Shown piece by piece: positions 16,012 through 26,324 of a stretch of 45,854 nucleotides of DNA (position 1 is the stretch's first letter; each line of letters opens with the position of its first letter). The notes beneath the pieces were generated by a model. The model made no database searches, was not told the DNA's origin, and saw only the letters and a list, made by a program, of their open reading frames with translations. Source of the DNA: an uncultured SAR116 cluster alpha proteobacterium (GTDB lineage Bacteria; Pseudomonadota; Alphaproteobacteria; Puniceispirillales; Marisalimonadaceae); contig CACAAB010000009.1 of the NCBI GenBank assembly GCA_902530325.1, forward strand, positions 1 to 45,854, in the 5' to 3' direction. Position numbers and translations under genes: made by a program.

Positions 16012-19000
16012 TTAAATAAATTCTTCTTGTTTGGTTTTAGATATTGGTTTTACTTTTTCGAATTTTAACGCTAAAGCAAGTAAAGGTGGAACTACAAGTA
16101 AAGTTAAAATAGCAGAGGTGGATAATCCTCCAAAAACAACAGTACCAATACCACGATATAATTCTGAACCAGAACCAGGGAAAATTACAATTGGAATTAA
16201 ACCAAACAAACTTGTCAACGTTGACATAAAAATTGGTCTTATTCTATTTCTAGTTGCTTCTGTGATAGCTTCTGAAATTTTCATACTTTCATATCTAATA
16301 TGCCAAAGAGTTTGCTCCACCATTAAGATAGAATTATTTACAACAATTCCAGTTAAGATGATAAAGCCTAACATAGTTAGCATATCAAGTGATTGAGCAG
16401 TAAATTGATTTAAAACAACTAGTCCCATAACACCTCCTGCACCCGCTATTGGAACAGTTATTACAATCACAAAAGGTAGGATAAATGACCTCATTAAAAC
16501 TGTAAGCAATAAGAAAATAACAAAAAGAGCAATTACTACGTTATTTTTCATTGCAATCCATGTCTGCTCTAATTCACTTGCTGCACCAGATAAGTTTATT
16601 GAAATACCATTAGGAACATCTTTTATTAGAGGTTCAATTACTGAATTCTGCAATTTTAAAACCGCATCTTCTAATGAAATACTCTCATGTGGACGTAGTT
16701 GTAATGTAATAACTCTTCTGCCTGATAACCTTTTTATTTGTTCTGGAACACCAATCAAGTCAATCTTAGCGACTTGAGACAATCTTACTAATTCTCCTGT
16801 TTTGAGTATCAATGGTAAGTTTTTTAAGTCATCTATTTTGTTTATATTAGCTTTATTTGAAGTTAAAACTAGTTCAATTAATCTTCCTTCAAACGGTATC
16901 TCCAAAACTCGTATTCCATCATTATAAACATCCAAAGATTGTGCTAAATCTCTAGCAGTCATTCCAATGTCAGCTAATCTTTCAGGAATAGGTTTTATAA
17001 TAACTTGAGGAGATCCAGTTCCCATTTGAGGGACTGATCTAACTTGATGTCCATCTTTGGGCGGAAATTCAATCCTAACGATTCTAAAAATTTTTTGTGC
17101 TGTTGGTTGTATTAAATCTAGTGAAGGTCCTGTAATTTCTAGTTTTATTACTCTAGATCCACCTACCGATCTTCCAAATAATGAAGCTTGTTGAGCAAAT
17201 GCTCTAGCACCTGGTTGTGATCTTATCGGTTTTGTAAGTACTGGTAAAATTTCTTTTACTCTTTCAGGATTTTCAGTAGCTGCTCCTGCAAATGCTCCAC
17301 CTGAATAAGCCACAAAGAAGAAACGTGAAATCTTTGGCTTTCCATAAGGGCCATCACTCTCTGCCTCCCAAAGTGGTTTTGCAGCTCTCTCCATCGCTCT
17401 AGATATTTCAACGGTTGATTCTTTGTTATACCCTGGCGGTACAATTATACGAGCAAATACAAAATTTCTATTCCCATCAGGTAAATAATCAAGGGGAGGA
17501 AGCAAAGACACTATTATTAAACCGGCGGTTATTATCAAACAAAAAACAACAGTCAAACCAGATTTCAAAGAACTAGTTGACCAAGAAGCATATGTTTGTA
17601 TTGATTTTGCTAATTTACCTGCGAAATTATCAATAAATATAATTGAAAAACTTTTTCCTTCTTTTTTCTTAAATCTCTCTAATATTCTGGATGCTACAGT
17701 TGGTATTAATGTTATAGAAATTATAACTGAGATTAAAACGGATACTGAAATTGCTATACCTATATCTCTAAATAATTGTCCTACTGGCAAATCTAGTAAT
17801 AAAATTGGAATAAACACAACAACAGTAGTTAGAGCAGAACCTAGTATAGGAGCCCAAACTTGCTTTGAGCCACTGAATGAAGCCATGGCAGCAGACATAC
17901 CTGACTGCTTTAATCTATATATATTCTCTTGACTTACAATTGAAGCATCAACTACCATTCCAACGGCAAAAGCTAGTCCAGCCAACGATATAACGTTCAC
18001 CGAAAGACCCAACCACGAAATTGCTACAAATGTACCAATAACAGAAACTGGTATTGCTAACATAATTATAAATGTAGGTCTGATACTCCTTAAAAAAAGC
18101 ATTAATATACATATTGCAAGAATCCCACCAATAATAATGTTTTGTTGAACTAATTTAATGGCAGCGTTTATATATACTGTTTCATCATAAACATTATTCA
18201 ATACAAGACCATTTTCAGCAAGAATACCATTGTTTAATTTTTCAATTTCAATCTTTAAATTTTTAATAATTTCAACAACGTTTGAATCAGGTTCTCTTAT
18301 TACAGCAAAAGTAATAGCATCCTGCCCATTTAATCTCCTAAAACTAGTAGGTTTTTTGTAAGACATATAAATTTTTGCTACATCTTCTAACTTAACATTT
18401 ACTGGAATACCATCTAAACCCGTTTCAGATCGTAAGATTATATTTCTAGCAGTTGTAGGTGTATATGAAATAGCTTCAGCTCGAAGGGAATAAGTTCTTT
18501 TTCCCTCAATAATTTCTCCTGCAGTAACTTGTGCTGAACTAGCTCTTAATGCGTCCAGCACAGCTGGTATTGAAATTGAATATTCAGCTAATTTATTTAT
18601 ATCTAATGCTACTTTTAACTCTTTTCTTTGCCCTCCTCGAAATGTTATCTCTGAAACACCTTCTATTCGTGATAATTTTTCTATAATTTCATATTCTACA
18701 AAATCTCCTAAACTACCGAGATCTTGTACTTTAGATCCAGGTAATTTGATCATAGCCAATCTTGAAATTGGGCTATCATCTGAATTAGATGTACGAACCG
18801 TTGGCCGTTTTGCATCAAAAGGTAAACCATCAATTGAGGAAACTTTACTTAAGAGCTGTACAAGAGCAATGTCCATATCTTGACCAACAGAATATGTTAA
18901 AGTTACTCTTGCAGATCCGAAACGACTATCTGATTCAACCGTTTCAACACCAGTAAGTGAACTAACCGCTAATTCAACTCTGGTAACAACTTCCCTTTCA

Positions 19001-19179
19001 ACATCTTTAGGAGAAGCACCTGGCCAAGAAACTCTTACCTGTAAAACTGGCTTGTCTATATCAGGTGTCATTTGAATTGGTATTTTTTGTAAAGATACAA
19101 AACCAAAAGCAATAATAAGAAAAACCATTGCAGCAACTGCTATAGGTTGTTTAATTGCAAATTTGATTAAATTATCCAT
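16012..19179 (-). CDS. RND efflux transporter permease (HAE-type)
   Basis: This 1055-residue inner-membrane pump has the usual RND layout of 12 transmembrane helices and two large periplasmic loops. Seen: an N-terminal TM1, PGASPKDVEREV (porter domain), VVDASIVSQEN in TM4 and GIVVNNSILMVEQ in TM10. In AcrB the TM4 site has two aspartates and TM10 a lysine. Here only one aspartate is present (VDAS) and the lysine is an asparagine, so the proton relay differs from AcrB, as in several uncharacterised RND groups. The adaptor gene lies 28 bases upstream in the same operon. No outer-membrane channel gene or regulator is adjacent. The substrate is unknown. Confidence 0.93.
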   Translation of the reverse strand: MDNLIKFAIKQPIAVAAMVFLIIAFGFVSLQKIPIQMTPDIDKPVLQVRVSWPGASPKDVEREVVTRVELAVSSLTGVETVESDSRFGSARVTLTYSVGQDMDIALVQLLSKVSSIDGLPFDAKRPTVRTSNSDDSPISRLAMIKLPGSKVQDLGSLGDFVEYEIIEKLSRIEGVSEITFRGGQRKELKVALDINKLAEYSISIPAVLDALRASSAQVTAGEIIEGKRTYSLRAEAISYTPTTARNIILRSETGLDGIPVNVKLEDVAKIYMSYKKPTSFRRLNGQDAITFAVIREPDSNVVEIIKNLKIEIEKLNNGILAENGLVLNNVYDETVYINAAIKLVQQNIIIGGILAICILMLFLRSIRPTFIIMLAIPVSVIGTFVAISWLGLSVNVISLAGLAFAVGMVVDASIVSQENIYRLKQSGMSAAMASFSGSKQVWAPILGSALTTVVVFIPILLLDLPVGQLFRDIGIAISVSVLISVIISITLIPTVASRILERFKKKEGKSFSIIFIDNFAGKLAKSIQTYASWSTSSLKSGLTVVFCLIITAGLIIVSLLPPLDYLPDGNRNFVFARIIVPPGYNKESTVEISRAMERAAKPLWEAESDGPYGKPKISRFFFVAYSGGAFAGAATENPERVKEILPVLTKPIRSQPGARAFAQQASLFGRSVGGSRVIKLEITGPSLDLIQPTAQKIFRIVRIEFPPKDGHQVRSVPQMGTGSPQVIIKPIPERLADIGMTARDLAQSLDVYNDGIRVLEIPFEGRLIELVLTSNKANINKIDDLKNLPLILKTGELVRLSQVAKIDLIGVPEQIKRLSGRRVITLQLRPHESISLEDAVLKLQNSVIEPLIKDVPNGISINLSGAASELEQTWIAMKNNVVIALFVIFLLLTVLMRSFILPFVIVITVPIAGAGGVMGLVVLNQFTAQSLDMLTMLGFIILTGIVVNNSILMVEQTLWHIRYESMKISEAITEATRNRIRPIFMSTLTSLFGLIPIVIFPGSGSELYRGIGTVVFGGLSTSAILTLLVVPPLLALALKFEKVKPISKTKQEEFI

Positions 19180-19207
19180 ATTTGATGACTCAATCTTAAA
19201 TTATTTT

Positions 19208-20317
19208 TTATTTTCTTTTTAATTTAATTTCTTGGTTTGGCCTTAAATTTTCGTTGCCCTTCACCACTACTAATTGACCTTCTTCAAGACCTTTTAAAAT
19301 CTCTATTTTATCTCCAACAGATACTCCACTTTGAATGAAACTCTGTTTTGCCAAGTTTTTATCAAAAATATACACAATTTGTTTATTGGCTGATGGTATT
19401 AATGCATCTTTTGGTATAAGCAACCTTGGCTTGATTTCTCCAAAAGGTATATACAAAGAAAATCTGGTACCAGAAGCATTAATATTAGTTGGCAATTCTT
19501 CATTCAAACTTATTCTCAGTTTTCTAGTTCCAGTTCTAACATTTTCAATATTAACAATACCTCTCACTTTCCCAGAAAATTTAGCTTTTTGACTAAAAAT
19601 ATCTACTATTGAACCTATTTTAACTTGTGAAGCTATATCAGATCTTAAATCAGTTTCTATTTCTTTGAATTGAGTGTTAAGAATTGATGCTAAAATTTTA
19701 CCTTTAGATGTTAACGCACCAACTTGAGCATCTATATTGACAATGTTTCCATCAATTGGTGATAAAATCTTTGAAAAACTAAGATTTTCTTTATTTTCAC
19801 TGAGTAAAATTTCAAGTCTTTTAATATTATATTTTCTTTGAGCAATTTGTTGTTGGTTTTCAAGAAGCAAAATATTAATACCATCTAAGTTATCTTGAGT
19901 AATAATATTTTGTTTTTTTAGATTTTTAGCATTTTGAACTTTAGAGAGCCTCAATGATAATTTTTTTTTCAAAATATCAAGTGTCTCCTTCTCATATTTC
20001 ATTTCAGCAGAAATTTGCTCTATGTTTCGTAAAATATCTTTTGAATCAAGAGTAAATAAAACAGCATTCTTCTTGACATTATCTCCTATTTTATAATGAA
20101 TTTTTAAAATTTCTTGATTGATTTTTGAAGATATAATAATTGGATTTACTGCTACTAATCTGCCTATAGATTCAGTTTTTTCTGCTATATCAAAATATTG
20201 AACTTTGGCAACGTTTACTAAAGAAGCTCTTTTACCTTTATTCTTAAAGGATGATTGAGCAAATAGTGGTGAAATAAAAATTGATAATTTAACTAAAATA
20301 ACAATTAAAATTTTCAT
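19208..20317 (-). CDS. RND efflux periplasmic adaptor (membrane fusion protein)
   Basis: This 369-residue HlyD/AcrA-type adaptor has a signal peptide ending at LFA (about residue 20, before QSS), a lipoyl half-motif, a long coiled-coil hairpin (about 90-165, rich in K, L and Q), then the second lipoyl half (LSPIDGNIVNIDAQVG appears as ILSPIDGNI, about 190), a beta-barrel and a membrane-proximal domain. It bridges the permease encoded just downstream to an outer-membrane channel. There is no lipobox cysteine, so it is periplasmic rather than a lipoprotein. It is the first gene of the two-gene operon. Confidence 0.92.
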   Translation of the reverse strand: MKILIVILVKLSIFISPLFAQSSFKNKGKRASLVNVAKVQYFDIAEKTESIGRLVAVNPIIISSKINQEILKIHYKIGDNVKKNAVLFTLDSKDILRNIEQISAEMKYEKETLDILKKKLSLRLSKVQNAKNLKKQNIITQDNLDGINILLLENQQQIAQRKYNIKRLEILLSENKENLSFSKILSPIDGNIVNIDAQVGALTSKGKILASILNTQFKEIETDLRSDIASQVKIGSIVDIFSQKAKFSGKVRGIVNIENVRTGTRKLRISLNEELPTNINASGTRFSLYIPFGEIKPRLLIPKDALIPSANKQIVYIFDKNLAKQSFIQSGVSVGDKIEILKGLEEGQLVVVKGNENLRPNQEIKLKRK

Positions 20318-20347
20318 TCTTTTCCAATCATTAATATAAAAATATAC

Positions 20348-21958
20348 TTAAAGTTGAGGACCCGAAGTTAATAGTTTTTTCCCATGATCATTATCACAAA
20401 ATTTTTGAAAATTATTTATGAACAATTGTGCTAACTCTTTAGCTTTTATTTCCCATTCAGCAGTTGAATTCCAAGATTTTCTGGGATCAATTACATTTGA
20501 AGAAATATTTTTAAGATTTTTTGGAATTGATAAATTAAAATAAGGTATAATTTCAGTTTCTACATCTTTTAATTCATCATTTAATATGGCATCTATAATT
20601 AATCTTGTATCCTTTAAGGAAATTCTATCACCTTTACCATTCCATCCCGTATTTACTAAAAAAACTTGTGAATTTGATTCTTTCATTTTTTTTGACAATA
20701 CATTTGAATATTGTGTTGGATGTAGCATTAAAAAAGCTGCTCCATAACATGCTGAAAAAGCTGGCTGAGGTTCAGTTACACCCCTTTCTGTACCAGCTAA
20801 TTTCGCCGTAAACCCTGAGAGAAAATGATACTCAGCTTGTTCATAAGAAAGTTTTGATATTGGCGGAAGAACTCCAAATGCGTCAGCTGTTAAAAATATA
20901 ATTTTAGAGGCATGCTCTCCTTTTGATATTGGCTTTACAATATTATCAATATGATGAATTGGATACGATACCCTAGTATTTTGAGTAACAGAGGTATCAC
21001 TGTAGTCAACAATTCCATGTTCATTTACTGTAACATTCTCTAGAAGAGCGTCTCTTCTAACAGCTTTAAAAATATCTGGTTCTTTATCTTTATCAAGGTC
21101 AATGGTCTTTGCATAACAACCGCCTTCAAAGTTAAATACACCTTCATTATCCCACCCATGTTCATCGTCACCAATTAATTGCCTCTTTGGATCTGTTGAT
21201 AGGGTTGTTTTTCCAGTACCTGAGAGACCAAAAAACAATGCAACAGAACCATCTTGCCCCATATTTGCAGAACAATGCATTGACGCTATATTTTTTTGAG
21301 GTAAGAGGTAATTCATTATAGAAAACATACCCTTTTTCATCTCACCACCGTACCAAGTACCTCCAATTATCTGAATTTTATCTGTTAAATTAAAAGCAAT
21401 AAATGTTTCAGAATTTAAACCATGTTCTTTAAAATTTTTATTAACTGATTTAGATCCATTTAAAACATGAAAATCTGGCTCAAAATCTTTAAGTTGTTCT
21501 TCAGATGGTCTTATAAACATATTTGTTACAAAGTGAGCTTGCCAAGCAACTTCCATCACAAATCTTACTTTGAGACAACTATCATTATTAGCTCCACATA
21601 ATGCATCTACTACGTACAGTTTTTTGTTAGAAAGTTGATTACTGACTATTTTGTAAAGATTGTTCCAAATTGGTTTGTCTATTGGTTTATTATCATTTTT
21701 TGAAGTTTCTGAGCTCCACCATAAGTTGTTCTCTGTTGTATCATCTTTTAATATATATTTATCCTTAGGAGATCTGCCGGTATAAATACCCGTCATTACA
21801 TTAACGGCTCCATACTCAGTATTTTGAACCCTCTCAAATCCTGATAAACTTTCATCATTTTCTTCATTATAAAGAAGCTCATAAGATGGATTATAAACAA
21901 TTTCAGAAATATTATTTATTCCAATGTCAGATAATTGTTTTTTTACTTTTATATGCAT
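20348..21958 (-). CDS. pckA: Phosphoenolpyruvate carboxykinase (ATP)
   Basis: This 536-residue ATP-type PEP carboxykinase converts oxaloacetate to phosphoenolpyruvate for gluconeogenesis. Seen: the kinase P-loop [11 protein letters not shown] (about residues 242-252), the metal site around GDDEHGW, the PEPCK signature [14 protein letters not shown] (about 200-213) and the adenine-binding region near [10 protein letters not shown]. The length matches the bacterial family. It would draw on C4 acids, including succinyl-CoA from the propionate module at 29166-37479. The 212-base region between it and the divergent FAD monooxygenase gene is AT-rich with no feature I can support. Confidence 0.97.
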   Translation of the reverse strand: MHIKVKKQLSDIGINNISEIVYNPSYELLYNEENDESLSGFERVQNTEYGAVNVMTGIYTGRSPKDKYILKDDTTENNLWWSSETSKNDNKPIDKPIWNNLYKIVSNQLSNKKLYVVDALCGANNDSCLKVRFVMEVAWQAHFVTNMFIRPSEEQLKDFEPDFHVLNGSKSVNKNFKEHGLNSETFIAFNLTDKIQIIGGTWYGGEMKKGMFSIMNYLLPQKNIASMHCSANMGQDGSVALFFGLSGTGKTTLSTDPKRQLIGDDEHGWDNEGVFNFEGGCYAKTIDLDKDKEPDIFKAVRRDALLENVTVNEHGIVDYSDTSVTQNTRVSYPIHHIDNIVKPISKGEHASKIIFLTADAFGVLPPISKLSYEQAEYHFLSGFTAKLAGTERGVTEPQPAFSACYGAAFLMLHPTQYSNVLSKKMKESNSQVFLVNTGWNGKGDRISLKDTRLIIDAILNDELKDVETEIIPYFNLSIPKNLKNISSNVIDPRKSWNSTAEWEIKAKELAQLFINNFQKFCDNDHGKKLLTSGPQL

Positions 21959-22170
21959 AAATTGCTCAAAATTTAATTAGATTTGTAAATTACTGTTTAG
22001 TATTTTTTTTGAAAGTTCAAGTTATTTATAATCAATAATGCTATATTAAAAAATTAAAATTAATGATGTAAAATATCAGTTTTTCTAATATATTAGCCAT
22101 ATGTTATTTAAATATTTATATTTCAAGGATTTATTCTAATTAAAATTAAAAATACATATTTTATTAAAAG

Positions 22171-23286
22171 ATGAAAAAACATTTAACTATAATTGGTGGA
22201 GGGTTTTCTTCTTGGATAGCCACGGGTATTTTTGCTGATAGTGGTTACTCTATAGATATTTTTGAAGGAAAAAACGAAAGTTTTGGGTCCCAACAGATTG
22301 CTCCCAATGGTTGGGAGGCATTATCAAACCTTATAGAATTAAGAAACATCCAGGAATATTTTGAGCCATTTTATAATATTTACGTAAAAAAATTAAATTC
22401 AAACAATAATTTAGAAGTTTTATACCATCAAGACTTAGTAGAACAAAATTACAATTACGGTTCTATCGAAAGAAAAAGCATAATTAGTTTTTTCAAAAAA
22501 AATGCACTTAAAAAAAATACAATTAAAATGTTTAACTCTAATGTGACAAATATAATTTCAAATTATAAGTATAATGAATTAATTGATGACAAAGGACAGA
22601 TTTTTAAAACTAATTTAATAATTGGTTCTGATGGAATTGACGGAGTTAGTCGAAAATTTGTAGTTGGATCAAATAATTATATTAAAAAGAAAAAAATTTA
22701 TAGAACAATCTCATTTAAGGAGAGTGCCTATAATTTATCCAAAACAATTTTACAGATATTGATTCAAGAAAATGGTTATTATGTAATTTATCCTGCAATT
22801 ATTGATAATAAAAAAGCAACAAATTATATCTTTGTTCCACAAAACAATGAAACTGAATTACCAAATTTAAATAACAAAATTTTAAATTATCTTATTCCTG
22901 AGGACTTAGAATGGAAAATAACATACGCTTCATTTAATGATGGAGAAAAAACTTCAATTTATAAAAATGGATTATTTCTATTTGGGGATGCTGCTTTTGC
23001 AATACCACCACATACTGCACAAGCAGGAAATCAAATATTAGAAGACGCTGTTTACATCAAGAAATTATTAAATGCAAATTATGATTTTTATGAAATAGTG
23101 AATATGTTTGTTAAAGATAGATATTTAAAGAAAGATATGTTGGCTAAAAAATCAAAAATGGTTGGTGACATACTTAATGCCCAAAATATTACAAGATATT
23201 TAAGAGATTATAGCTTAAAGTTAAATGGGAATAATTTGTTAGATAAAATTTTGAGCCCTATTTGGACAACAGAAAGTTATGAATAA
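22171..23286 (+). CDS. FAD-dependent monooxygenase (UbiH/PHBH-like), divergent
   Basis: This 371-residue flavoprotein monooxygenase of the PHBH/UbiH/salicylate-hydroxylase superfamily is recognised from three sites. They are an N-terminal beta-alpha-beta dinucleotide motif (IIGGGFSSW, residues 7-15), the mid-protein DG motif (IIGSDGIDGVSR, about 150-161) and the FAD ribityl-binding GDAAFAIPPHTAQAGNQILEDA (about 272-293). The dinucleotide motif is GxGxxS instead of GxGxxG, and the usual GDAAH histidine is phenylalanine, so the protein is divergent. The substrate may be an aromatic ring or quinone precursor, but I cannot assign it. It is unusually rich in Asn, Lys and Ile. The glutathione peroxidase gene overlaps its end by 8 bases. 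Confidence 0.82.
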   Translation: MKKHLTIIGGGFSSWIATGIFADSGYSIDIFEGKNESFGSQQIAPNGWEALSNLIELRNIQEYFEPFYNIYVKKLNSNNNLEVLYHQDLVEQNYNYGSIERKSIISFFKKNALKKNTIKMFNSNVTNIISNYKYNELIDDKGQIFKTNLIIGSDGIDGVSRKFVVGSNNYIKKKKIYRTISFKESAYNLSKTILQILIQENGYYVIYPAIIDNKKATNYIFVPQNNETELPNLNNKILNYLIPEDLEWKITYASFNDGEKTSIYKNGLFLFGDAAFAIPPHTAQAGNQILEDAVYIKKLLNANYDFYEIVNMFVKDRYLKKDMLAKKSKMVGDILNAQNITRYLRDYSLKLNGNNLLDKILSPIWTTESYE

Positions 23287-23818
23287 AATTTTAATTTATA
23301 TGATAATTATAGGTATATTAATGACATCTGAGGTTAAAGCAAATGTATATCAATTTAATTTTAAATCAATAGATGGAAAAGAAATTAATTTAAATGATTT
23401 CAAAGGAAAACCTATTTTCATTGTTAATACAGCTTCACTTTGTGGATTTACTTATCAATATAGTGATATCGAAACTCTTCAACAGAAATATAAGAAAGAT
23501 GGACTAATTATTATTGGCATACCCTCTAATGATTTTGGAAATCAGGAACTATCATCAAATCAAAAAGTCAAAGAATTTTGTACCATAAATTTTGATATTT
23601 CTTTCATGCTTACCGAAATAACTTATATAAAAGGTGAAAAAGGTCACCCTTTTTTTAAATGGGTAAAAAAAGAAGCTGGATTTTTAGCTTTTCCAAAATG
23701 GAATTTCTATAAATACCTTATTAATAAGGAAGGGTTGTTAGTTAAATGGTATGCTAGCACTACTAGGCCAAACTCAAATAAAATTACAACAGAAATAGAT
23801 AAAATAATATTACAATAA
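23279..23818 (+). CDS. Exported glutathione-peroxidase-family protein
   Basis: This 179-residue thiol peroxidase of the glutathione peroxidase family has an N-terminal signal peptide (hydrophobic residues 4-16, probable cleavage after A21), placing it in the periplasm. The catalytic tetrad is complete: C55 (TASLCGFT; Cys rather than selenocysteine), Q89 (FGNQE), W141 and N142 (PKWNF). C101 could be the resolving cysteine, as in thioredoxin-dependent members. It reduces hydroperoxides. It is coupled to the upstream flavin monooxygenase by an 8-base overlap. A hairpin terminator follows within 5 bases. Confidence 0.93.
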   Translation: MNKILIYMIIIGILMTSEVKANVYQFNFKSIDGKEINLNDFKGKPIFIVNTASLCGFTYQYSDIETLQQKYKKDGLIIIGIPSNDFGNQELSSNQKVKEFCTINFDISFMLTEITYIKGEKGHPFFKWVKKEAGFLAFPKWNFYKYLINKEGLLVKWYASTTRPNSNKITTEIDKIILQ

Positions 23819-23846
23819 AAAAAGCCATCAAAAGATGGCTATTTTC
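23816..23846 (-). terminator. Bidirectional rho-independent terminator, strongest for the YccA gene
   Basis: A perfect 7-bp stem AGCCATC (23823-23829) / GATGGCT (23834-23840) has an AAAA tetraloop. On the minus strand it is followed by a run of seven T (the A-run at 23817-23823), a strong terminator for the BI-1/YccA gene ending at 23865. On the plus strand it is followed by ATTTTC, a weaker stop for the peroxidase gene, whose last codon is TAA at 23816-23818. Confidence 0.82.
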
Positions 23847-23864
23847 AAATTGGATTTATAAAAT

Positions 23865-24593
23865 TTATTCTCTATTACCTAAAAAAGCTAATAAGAATTG
23901 AAACATTAGGATAAAATCTAGGTATAAAGTTAAAGCTCCTAGTACAGACTTTTTACCAGCTGCTTCATTATTATCACCAGCTAAATACATATTTTTAATT
24001 TTTTGTGTGTCATAAGCAGTTAAGCCAGCGAATATTAACACTCCAACAATAGAAATCATAAAATCTAATTGTGTTGAAGCCATAAAGATATTGACTATCT
24101 GAGCTATTATAAGTCCAAATACTCCCATCATAAGGAACGATCCTAAACCTGAAAGGGATTTTTTAGTAGTATAACCATAAATAGACAATGCTGCGAAAGC
24201 TGCTGCTGTAACAAAGAAAGCTCTAACTACTGAAGCACCAGTATAAATTAGCAATAATGAAGATAAAGACAAACCCATTAGACCAGCATATATGTAAAAT
24301 AGGTTTCTAGCCTTTTCAGCGGAAATACTATTCAGCTTTGCTGATATATAGAATACCATCCCTAATGGTGCTAACATAACAACCCACTTCAGTGGACTTA
24401 AGAAAAATAATTCACCAATGGGTGTTAATGCACCATTTGATATGGCAAGAAAATTTAACCCCATAGCCATTAATCCTGTCAAAGCTAGGGCAGTTGTCAT
24501 ATGATTATAAACACCAAGCATATACGATCTAAGGCCCAAGTCAATTTGAGTTGCTTGAGCATTTGAGCTTGACATAAAGCGATTATTATTCAT
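23865..24593 (-). CDS. Bax inhibitor-1/YccA family membrane protein
   Basis: This 242-residue inner-membrane protein has seven hydrophobic segments. The family blocks NLFYIYAGLMGLSLSS (about residues 90-105) and the late AYDTQKIK motif (about 192-199) identify BI-1/YccA. Family members are pH-sensitive channels or calcium-leak proteins, and E. coli YccA/YbhL modulate FtsH. The N-terminal ORF start gives MNNNRFMSSSNAQATQIDLG, typical of alphaproteobacterial members. It ends at the strong hairpin terminator and appears monocistronic. Confidence 0.93.
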   Translation of the reverse strand: MNNNRFMSSSNAQATQIDLGLRSYMLGVYNHMTTALALTGLMAMGLNFLAISNGALTPIGELFFLSPLKWVVMLAPLGMVFYISAKLNSISAEKARNLFYIYAGLMGLSLSSLLLIYTGASVVRAFFVTAAAFAALSIYGYTTKKSLSGLGSFLMMGVFGLIIAQIVNIFMASTQLDFMISIVGVLIFAGLTAYDTQKIKNMYLAGDNNEAAGKKSVLGALTLYLDFILMFQFLLAFLGNRE

Positions 24594-24683
24594 GTAATTA
24601 CTATCCTTTTAAATAATTTAATTATTTTACTAATGTAATACTTAATGTGCCCTAAAGCAATAGTTTCACAAAAATTTAATATT

Positions 24684-25781
24684 TTAAAAGTTATGAATTG
24701 GCACAAGCTTATTAATTTGAGATTTTCTTATTTTTTCACTATTTGACTTTAACTGTCCACAAGCAGCATAAATATCTTGTCCCCTCGGCTTTCTTATTGG
24801 AGATGCAAATCCGGCACCCATCAAAATTTTTGCAAATTTATCAATTTTTTTCTGAGTTGATGTCTCAAACAATGAACCTGGCCAAGGATTGAAGGGAATT
24901 AAATTTATTTTAGATGGTATACCATTAATTAATTTTATTAAATTAATGGCATCTTCTGAAGAGTCATTCACATCTTTTAACATTACATATTCCCAAGTAA
25001 TTCTTCTAGAGTTAGATAATTTAGGATAATTTCTACAAGACTTTATCAACTTTTCCAAATTATACTTTTTATTAATTGGAACTAATGTATTTCTCAATTT
25101 ATCATTAACTGCATGAAGCGAGATGGCTAAATTAACACCTAACTCAACTCCAGTTTTTTCAATGTTTGGGATAATGCCTGATGTGGAAAGAGTAATTCTT
25201 CTTCTTGAAATTGCAATACCATCATCTGACATCATAATCTTTAACGCTTTGCAAACTTCATCGTAATTAAGTAATGGTTCTCCCATACCCATCATTACAA
25301 TGTTAGTTACTTTTCTATTATTTTTTCCTGATGGCCAGTCATTTAAATGGTCCATTACAACCATTAACTGTCCAATAATTTCACCCGATGTAAGGTTTCT
25401 TACTAGAGATTGTGTTCCAGTGTGACAAAATGAGCAATTAAGAGTACATCCCACTTGACTAGAAAGACAAACAGTCCCTCGATCATCTTGAGGTATATAC
25501 ACAGTCTCAACTTCAGAATTATCTTTTAATTTTATCAACCATTTTATTGTTCCATCTGTACTGGTTTGCATTTCAGATATTTGTGGTCTAGAAATAAAAG
25601 CAATTTTATTTAGGAATTCTCTAGTTGATTTTGAGATATTGTTCATTTCCTCAAATGACTTCAATCCAAAACAATATACCCATCTCCAAATCTGAGAAGC
25701 TCTAAATTTTGGCATATTTTTTTCTTCACAGAAATTTTTTAACTCTTCAAAACTAAAATCTAATAGATCTTGTATACACAT
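24684..25781 (-). CDS. rlmN: 23S rRNA/tRNA (adenine-C2)-methyltransferase RlmN
   Basis: This 365-residue radical-SAM methyl synthase modifies A2503 of 23S rRNA and A37 of some tRNAs. Seen: the [11 protein letters not shown]-terminal block (about residues 27-36), the SAM cluster motif CTLNCSFC (CxxxCxxC, about 113-120), the MGMGEPLLN block, and the late cysteine in YAACGQL (about 345) that forms the methylated intermediate. Completeness and length fit RlmN. The IalB-like gene lies 27 bases upstream on the same strand, a common alphaproteobacterial neighbour. Confidence 0.97.
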   Translation of the reverse strand: MCIQDLLDFSFEELKNFCEEKNMPKFRASQIWRWVYCFGLKSFEEMNNISKSTREFLNKIAFISRPQISEMQTSTDGTIKWLIKLKDNSEVETVYIPQDDRGTVCLSSQVGCTLNCSFCHTGTQSLVRNLTSGEIIGQLMVVMDHLNDWPSGKNNRKVTNIVMMGMGEPLLNYDEVCKALKIMMSDDGIAISRRRITLSTSGIIPNIEKTGVELGVNLAISLHAVNDKLRNTLVPINKKYNLEKLIKSCRNYPKLSNSRRITWEYVMLKDVNDSSEDAINLIKLINGIPSKINLIPFNPWPGSLFETSTQKKIDKFAKILMGAGFASPIRKPRGQDIYAACGQLKSNSEKIRKSQINKLVPIHNF

Positions 25782-25808
25782 TATAATTTTCTCATTAATT
25801 GTTTTTGT

Positions 25809-26324
25809 TTAAGAACAACTTTTATCAATTAATCTGAGTGCTTTTGTAAAACCTGATAGTGAGTAAGTATCAATAATTTTATTGCCAGGATTCGATGTGC
25901 CTGTAACAATTAATTTTTTTCCCTTCCTCATTGATTGAACTAAAAATCTGTCAATTTTAGTGCTTTCTGACCATGCCCTATCATCAACAGGAAATAATCT
26001 TGTTTTCTTTCCATCAACATCAAAAATCACATCTTTATTTTTTTTAAAATTAAAACCTGCCTTTATGGAGACTTCATGATTAGCTCCATTTTTTATATTT
26101 GTTACAAAAACGTAAGGTTTCCCCCTATTGTTTTTATTAAATTTACCTTCAGTTTTAATGGGCTCAGAAGTGATAAAACAAGTTTTAGTTTTATTAAGTT
26201 TAGTTGAATAAGCTTTCCAATACTTTTCTTTACCTAACATTTTTGTTTCACCAAACACACTTGTTGTGAAAAAAATTGAAACAATTACGTAAATTAAAAT
26301 TTTATAAAATTTGTAAATATTCAT
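25809..26324 (-). CDS. Exported IalB (invasion-associated locus B)-family protein
   Basis: This 171-residue exported protein has a signal peptide (hydrophobic residues 8-24, probable cleavage after VFG). The mature part shows the IalB family pattern: a tryptophan-led first strand (YWKAYS), C50 and a C-terminal cysteine (SCS) able to form a disulfide, and the ending FSLSGFTKAL-like segment (YSLSGFTKALRLI). IalB proteins are widespread in alphaproteobacteria, including free-living ones. The invasion label comes from Bartonella and should not be read as pathogenicity here. It is probably co-transcribed with rlmN. Confidence 0.85.
   Translation of the reverse strand: MNIYKFYKILIYVIVSIFFTTSVFGETKMLGKEKYWKAYSTKLNKTKTCFITSEPIKTEGKFNKNNRGKPYVFVTNIKNGANHEVSIKAGFNFKKNKDVIFDVDGKKTRLFPVDDRAWSESTKIDRFLVQSMRKGKKLIVTGTSNPGNKIIDTYSLSGFTKALRLIDKSCS

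Noticed and set aside
25809..26324. IalB-like protein as a virulence factor
   Set aside because: The family is common in free-living alphaproteobacteria, and no other host-association gene is present.
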